From: Stictocephala bisonia
Taxonomy: Eukaryota; Arthropoda; Insecta; Hemiptera; Membracidae
Assembly: GCA_035578905.1 (NCBI GenBank)
Contig: JAQJVL010000669.1
Span: 62,001-126,000, forward strand
Direction of reading: 5' to 3'
DNA: 64,000 nt
Position numbers and translations under genes: made by a program. Each line of letters begins with the position of its first letter. Positions within the stretch are counted from its first letter, which is position 1. The notes under the pieces are model-generated. The model was not told the origin of the DNA. It worked only from the letters and a program-made list of their open reading frames with translations, and ran no database searches. This document shows, in pieces, positions 59,641-64,000 of the stretch.

Positions 59641-60310
59641 ACATCTTCCCTCTTCCTCTCACCATGGTGAGGTTGGTCAACTCCTGATATGCAGCTCACT
59701 ACTACCTCTGGAGGAGGACGACATGGGGGAATCAGCTCGAGATCATCAGAGGCTACTTCCTACAGCCTTGCAGCCCTTCTTAATCACACTCAGATTAATG
59801 GTGTTACAATTCAACAAAGTAGGGATTGAGAAAATGAGCAGAGTAGTGTTCAGACTGATAATGAATCCCAGGTGGGGATTGAGTCCATTTTAGAAGAGAT
59901 ATCTGATAAAACCTGGCGGTCCAGGAACATTATCACACATAATTTACCCGAAAGCAGAAGCAAAAAATTGGCAGTAAGTCTATGGTCCTTTAAGTCTTTC
60001 AGCATAGGCAAGTCATCTAATGTAAAGCCCAGACCTCTAAAAGTTGTTTTAAATAGCTGTAATAATGTCACTGACTTTGCTAAACACGTTGCTCAATCTT
60101 CTCTGGTAGACCTTGATCCTCATCTCACTGGATTTAGTTTCTCCTGAGATAGAACCCTTCAGGAAAGAAAGCATTTATCTATCTCAGAGCTGAGCTGAGT
60201 AGGATAATAAAAGCTGGTGAGATTGATCTCACAATCAAGTATATACTTGGTATTTCTAAAATAGTCAGACAGTATTCAAAAAACTAGTTCACTCTTGTAT
60301 ATCTGATCTT

Positions 60311-60568
60311 ATGGTATATTACCAAAACATGAATGGTCTTTGTACCAAATTAACCGATCTCTGTAAAGCAGTAGCTACATGCATCTATGATATCTTGGTT
60401 TTCACAGAGACAGATTTAAACTCTGAAATTCACAACTCCGAATTAGGTCTTGTTGATTTTAATGTATATCCCCATGACAGATCTCCTCTGTCTAGTATTG
60501 AAGCAAGTGGAGGAGGAGGAGTCCTTATGGCAACAAGGACACATTTGAGATCTAATGTTATTCATTAG
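60311..60568 (+). pseudogene. LINE B apurinic-type endonuclease, N-terminal part
   Basis: N-G-L-C-T-K and LVFTETDLN (the catalytic Glu in T-E-T) are the first motifs of the exonuclease-endonuclease-phosphatase fold. DFNVYPHDRSPLSS and EASGGGGVLMATRTH follow. It stops at 60566; the rest is frameshifted. Confidence 0.8.
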
Positions 60569-61270
60569 AGAATATTGAATGCATATTTTTTCCTGTTAAA
60601 GCACATGCGTCAGATTTACCTATATTGATTGGAGGAGTTTATATCCCACCGCAACAGCCCACTATCACCTACGCTGTTGTGATGCTGTCGATGAAGTTCA
60701 TTCAGCTAGTAATAATTTTTGCCACACATTGCTGCTGGGGGACTTTTAATTTGCCGGACGTGGATTGGGTTTCTCCTGACCCTATCACTTGAAGTAGAGC
60801 TTCTTCGCATATTATTGAAATGGCAAACACTTATAGATAATACAGGCAAACTCAGATAAATATTAAATACTGTGCTCAATTTGCGTGGGGATCTAATATT
60901 TGGTTTTGGCCCGCTGTCTCAGTTACTTCTGCACTTGATCATCTGCTGCCTGTAGATTCTGCTCATCCATATTTCTATATAAATTTTACATATAAATAAA
61001 ATGTAAACTTGATCATCATATTTATTGTGAGGTACCTACTTCCCAAGCTCTTGTGAATAACCAACAAATAGTCTACAATTTATTAAATGTAATGTGGGTG
61101 AAATTGCTCGAAGATTTAATTATTTACTTGGAACTGTTCAATACGATCTACCTGATGTCTCTGATTTCTTCAATGAATTGTTGAAAACACCCCTACTAAG
61201 AAAGTTGGCAAATCAAGCTTTCCAATCTGGTTTACAGCAGAATTGAAGAGGATGACAGTTATTAAGATGA

Positions 61271-62786
61271 GTGCTCATAAGCAGTTCAAAACCAAACAAC
61301 TGCTGGCATATTATGAGGAGTTTAAGCGTGTTGAACTCTCTGCAAAGATTTAAAAGTTTGGAGTGTTACAAGAAATATATTGCACATGTAAATGGTTCAA
61401 CTCCTGAGAACATAAAATCTTTTTGGAGTTTTGTCAATGGTACATTAGGGAGCCATCGGTCATCTGCTAACTTATATACCCTTGGCGATCGTAAGGCATC
61501 ATCTCCACTTGCAATTTGTGATCTATTTGGTGACCATTTTCCCTCCTTGTACTCTGCTTCCAATGTGACTGTGCTACCATATAATTTTAGTCTGTATACA
61601 AACTTATCTTCTTGTGTTAGAAGTTGGTGAAATATAGCGAAATCGTACAGCACTGAATCCTTATAGGGGTACAGGCCCTGACAATATACCACCTTTAATT
61701 CTTAAGAGATATTCTTGATCCCTAGCTAACCATCATTTTTAATAAGTTTCTACTTGAAGAAGTTTTTCCAGATAGGCTCAAGTTCAGTTTTGTGGTACCT
61801 ATATACAAGCCCTCAAATATTCTAGATGTCCAAAACTACCAACCAGTTGTTATACAACCTGCCTTTGGGAAGCTGTTTGAATCACTTGTGCTGGGTCATA
61901 TTAAATTTTCCTTTCATAACATTCTTACATCTGCACAGCATGGTTTTACAACCGGTAGATATAGGGCACTACCAATCTTGCCCTGTATGAGAGCTCTATT
62001 ATTGTGGCTTTTGGAGATGGAAAGCAGGTCGACACTTGTTATAAGAACTTCTCCAAAGTGTTTGATACTGTGAGTCATCCGAATATTCTAAGCCAGTCTA
62101 TGGTATCACTGGCAATCTTCCGCAATGGTTTTAGTCATATCTGACAAACCGAAGTCTTTCTGTGAGATTTCTAGGTGCCAGTTCACGTCAATTTTATGCT
62201 ACATCAGGTGTGCCTCAGGGTTCTCATTAGGGCCCTGTTCTTGTTTATTTTATTTCTAAATGACTTGGTGGATGTTATCAACATCAGACGCTTATTATTC
62301 GCTGATGATATTAAGGTTTTTTGCTCTATTTCATTCATTGAAGATTGTCATTTATTACAACATAACTTCAAGAAGAATTGAAGTTTACTCAATGGAATGA
62401 GACTTAAGGCTGAGAAGTGTGCTCTCGTAATATTTCACAGGAACTTCACATCGTTGATATTTGATTACACGTAGACACAATCACCAGAAGGGCTGCTAAG
62501 ATGCTGGGTTTTATCATAAGGACTTCTAGAAGTGGTCTTAGTGTTGAGGTAATGAAGACTACTTATACAGCGCTTGTTAGATCTATATTGGAATATGGTT
62601 GTGTGGTGTCCTTACCAACTTGGAAATATTCAAAGGCTGCAGGGTATTCAAGATCGCTTTGTTAGGAAAATCTTTACCAAGTTGGGCTATGACTATAATG
62701 AAGTTCCTTTGGAGTCGGTGACTGACTACCTGGGACTGGCTCCATTAGAGGTGAAAAGAATATTGATTGCTCGGAGTTCCCAGTAA
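61271..62786 (+). pseudogene. LINE B reverse transcriptase, frameshifted
   Basis: Frames 61271-61630, 61792-62073, 62175-62381 and 62574-62786 hold, in order, the pre-RT linker, fingers (FGKLFESLVLGHIKFSF, SAQHGFTTGRYR), palm (LFADDIKVFC) and C-terminal region (LQGIQDRFVRKIFTKLGYDY). Motif A lies between frames near 62050 (CYKNFSKVFDTVSH). Inactive. Confidence 0.8.
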
Positions 62787-63145
62787 TACTCGTTCTCTGG
62801 ACATGTTCAGTACACACCGCATTTCTCTACCAACAATAAACTTCACAGTGTCATCCCCAGATTACATCGACTTGGTAACCTGATCTCAAAGCATCACGAT
62901 TTTTTTTCTTGTAATGTGTTAGCACTAAAAAATATATTTTTTTCTTTAGACTACAATTTTTAATGAGTCTAGCTATGAAGTTGTTTATTGTAACAGTACT
63001 CTGCCAGTGGATTGTTATCTATTTTTAAATTGTTTTTATTTTCATTATTGTTTCTCCATATTTAAATGTGTATTATGTTGGTTGTTATATACATATATTC
63101 CATGATTATTCTATCGGTATTTTATCCTGATTGGTTAATATTAAC

Positions 63146-63578
63146 AATTGATGGTAAACTTTACCTCTTTTGTTCTGCCACCAATCTTCACTTCACTTCT
63201 TTTTTCTTACACTACCGGTTTTGGAGACTAATCTCCATCTTCAGGTGTTCACTATTCACTACATACTAAACCATTAAAGTTTAAAATACTTGAGTTTGCA
63301 TTTTTTTAATCACTAACGGTTGTTTTAGAGGTGAATCAAGATGGGGGTGGTATTGCCAACTTTAACGTTAAAGTTGGCAATACCACCCCCATCTTGATTC
63401 ACCTCTAAAACAACCGTTAGTGATTAAAAAAATGCACTCAAGTATTTTAAACTTTAATGGTTTAGTATGTAGTGAATAGTGAACACCTGAAGATGGAGAT
63501 TAGTCTCCGAAACCGGTAGTGTAAGAAAAAACTGAAGATTGGTGGCGGAACAAAAGAGGTAAAGTTTACCATCAATTG
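63146..63578. repeat. 433-bp near-perfect palindrome
   Basis: The arms (about 217 and 212 bp) meet at 63366/63367 in CCAACTTTAACGTTAAAG TTGG; there is no loop. They begin CAATTGATGGTAAACTTT and end with its complement. Differences are a few substitutions and a small indel near 63200. The right arm has a hammerhead-like core at 63483-63522; the left arm carries the same with G changed to A in the GAAA side. No coding. Confidence 0.92.
63483..63522 (+). ncRNA. Hammerhead-ribozyme-like motif
   Basis: In RNA terms: ACAC (63483-63486), CUGAAGA (63487-63493), one U, hairpin GGAGA-UUAG-UCUCC (63495-63508), GAAA (63509-63512), ACCGGU overlapping the last A (63512-63517), A (63518), GUGU (63519-63522) pairing with ACAC. 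This matches type I hammerhead order: stem I, CUGANGA, stem II, GAAA, short stem III, UH cleavage site, stem I. One extra U before stem II departs from the consensus, and stem III is self-complementary with no real loop, so a dimeric form would be needed. Catalysis is unproven. Confidence 0.4.
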
Positions 63579-63696
63579 CTTATACATATATTGTGAAAAT
63601 GGTGTTTGACGTGTATGTAAATAAATGAATAAAAATAACTTCTAATGTTTATTTAATTTATAGTTTTATTGTTAGAATAACACATGTTGGTACTGA

Positions 63697-63961
63697 CCAG
63701 TACAAGTGAATGTCACACAACACAAATATAAGTACAAAATGCACAAACACATTACAATATAAGCACAAAATATACTACAATACGAGTACAAATTGCTCAA
63801 ATTTATCACAATATGAGCACAAACTGCACAAATTCTATAACGATCAATTTCGGCAAACCACATTTACCTTTCTCAGACCAGAGGGAATCTTTGTAGTATA
63901 TTTCTGCATTTTGTACTTATACTGTAATATATCTTTTATGTATAACATTTACTTGTACTGA
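63697..63961. repeat. Penelope-terminus-like repeat, copy 3, with inverted ends
   Basis: Left part CAGTACAAGTGAATGTCACA and CAAAATGCACAAAC-type units match 664-790 of copy 1. The right end, minus strand, is CAGTACAAGTAAATGTTATA, so this copy has inverted termini. The middle keeps CCGAAATT and CTCAGACCAGAGGGA (hammerhead-like hairpin, minus strand) at about 63842-63886. Confidence 0.6.
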
Positions 63962-64000
63962 TTTAATTTTTAAAAGATATGATTAATTTAAAATGTCTGC

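Larger units (their letters stand above)
59641..62950 (+). mobile_element. LINE B, long decayed copy with ORF1, endonuclease and RT
   Basis: ORF1 remains at 59872-60147 (WRSRNIITHNLPESRSKK, then NVKPRPLKVVLNSCNNVTDF), an RRM-like ORF1 segment. The endonuclease start is at 60311-60568 (YYQNMNGLCTKLTDLCKAVA, LVFTETDLNSEIHNSELGLV). RT fragments run from 61271 to 62786: VPIYKPSNILDVQNYQPVVI, FADDIKVFCSISF (motif C, FADD near 62300) and SILEYGCVVSLPTW-type C-terminus. Many frameshifts. Orientation is opposite to the host gene, within its upstream intron. Confidence 0.82.

Overview
The window looks like AT-rich nuclear DNA from an insect or other arthropod. It holds one long, intron-split host gene on the minus strand buried in transposable elements (TEs), with no operons, ribosome-binding sites or other bacterial organisation. 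The mix of LINEs, a Penelope-like element, Helitrons, hAT, piggyBac, PIF/Harbinger, pogo and Tc1/mariner elements, with tRNA-derived SINEs, is typical of a large insect genome. A hemipteran is my best guess, but nothing here proves the order. All identifications come from reading motifs; no search was run.

Host genes. The main gene runs on the minus strand from beyond the right edge to a stop codon at 19489-19491. Eight exons can be placed to the base: 58555-58686, 57874-58056, 51078-51218, 46105-46179, 38464-38571, 26194-26334, 22077-22259 and 19489-19655. They encode three consecutive thioredoxin-like units of about 105-108 residues followed by a C-terminal transmembrane segment. All introns are phase 1. 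The second half of each unit is exactly 183 bp, either as one exon or split 75+108. Units 1 and 2 keep a CxxC (CHIC, CPEC); unit 3 has DKES instead. The 5' end and any signal peptide lie outside the window. The coding part is about 1.1 kb spread over about 39 kb, because the introns hold most of the mobile elements. A second host exon, also minus strand, encodes the first half of a RING-CH (MARCH-type E3 ligase) domain at 9575-9751.

Layout. 0.66-1.06 kb: Penelope-terminus-like repeat. 1.08-3.29 kb: decayed LINE, then a Helitron 5'-end fragment. 3.5-5.1 kb: hAT-like ends and a Helitron 3' half. 5.9-7.3 kb: LINE fragment. 9.6 kb: MARCH exon. 10.07-10.56 kb: piggyBac remnant. 10.9-11.1 kb: SINE. 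11.17-16.9 kb: one minus-strand LINE split by a plus-strand LINE whose ORF1 carries PWWP, coiled-coil and SGNH regions. 18.4-58.7 kb: the thioredoxin-repeat gene. Its introns contain a pogo-type MITE (19.8), mariner (24), Harbinger (26.7-29.5), hAT (32.7-35.1), a 55-bp tandem array (35.1-35.8), a foldback repeat (36.0-36.4), a palindrome (38.7), a Tc1/mariner element with ~560-bp inverted repeats (39.7-42.6), a complete-looking Helitron (42.57-43.72), a pogo MITE (43.9-44.5), a LINE fragment (44.7-45.3), a Penelope-like element (46.3-47.9), a LINE interrupted by a piggyBac (48-50 kb), a foldback nested in a Penelope-terminus-like repeat (50-50.7), a LINE (53-55.6) and a piggyBac MITE (56.6-57.6). 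59.6-62.95 kb: a LINE with ORF1, endonuclease and RT remnants. 63.1-63.6 kb: a 433-bp palindrome. 63.7-63.96 kb: another terminal repeat.

Most unusual signals: the modular exon structure and active-site loss in the thioredoxin gene; a hammerhead-like core (CUGANGA, hairpin, GAAA) shared by unrelated foldback and terminal repeats; and the PWWP plus SGNH ORF1 of a LINE. I found no complete, clearly new multi-gene system.
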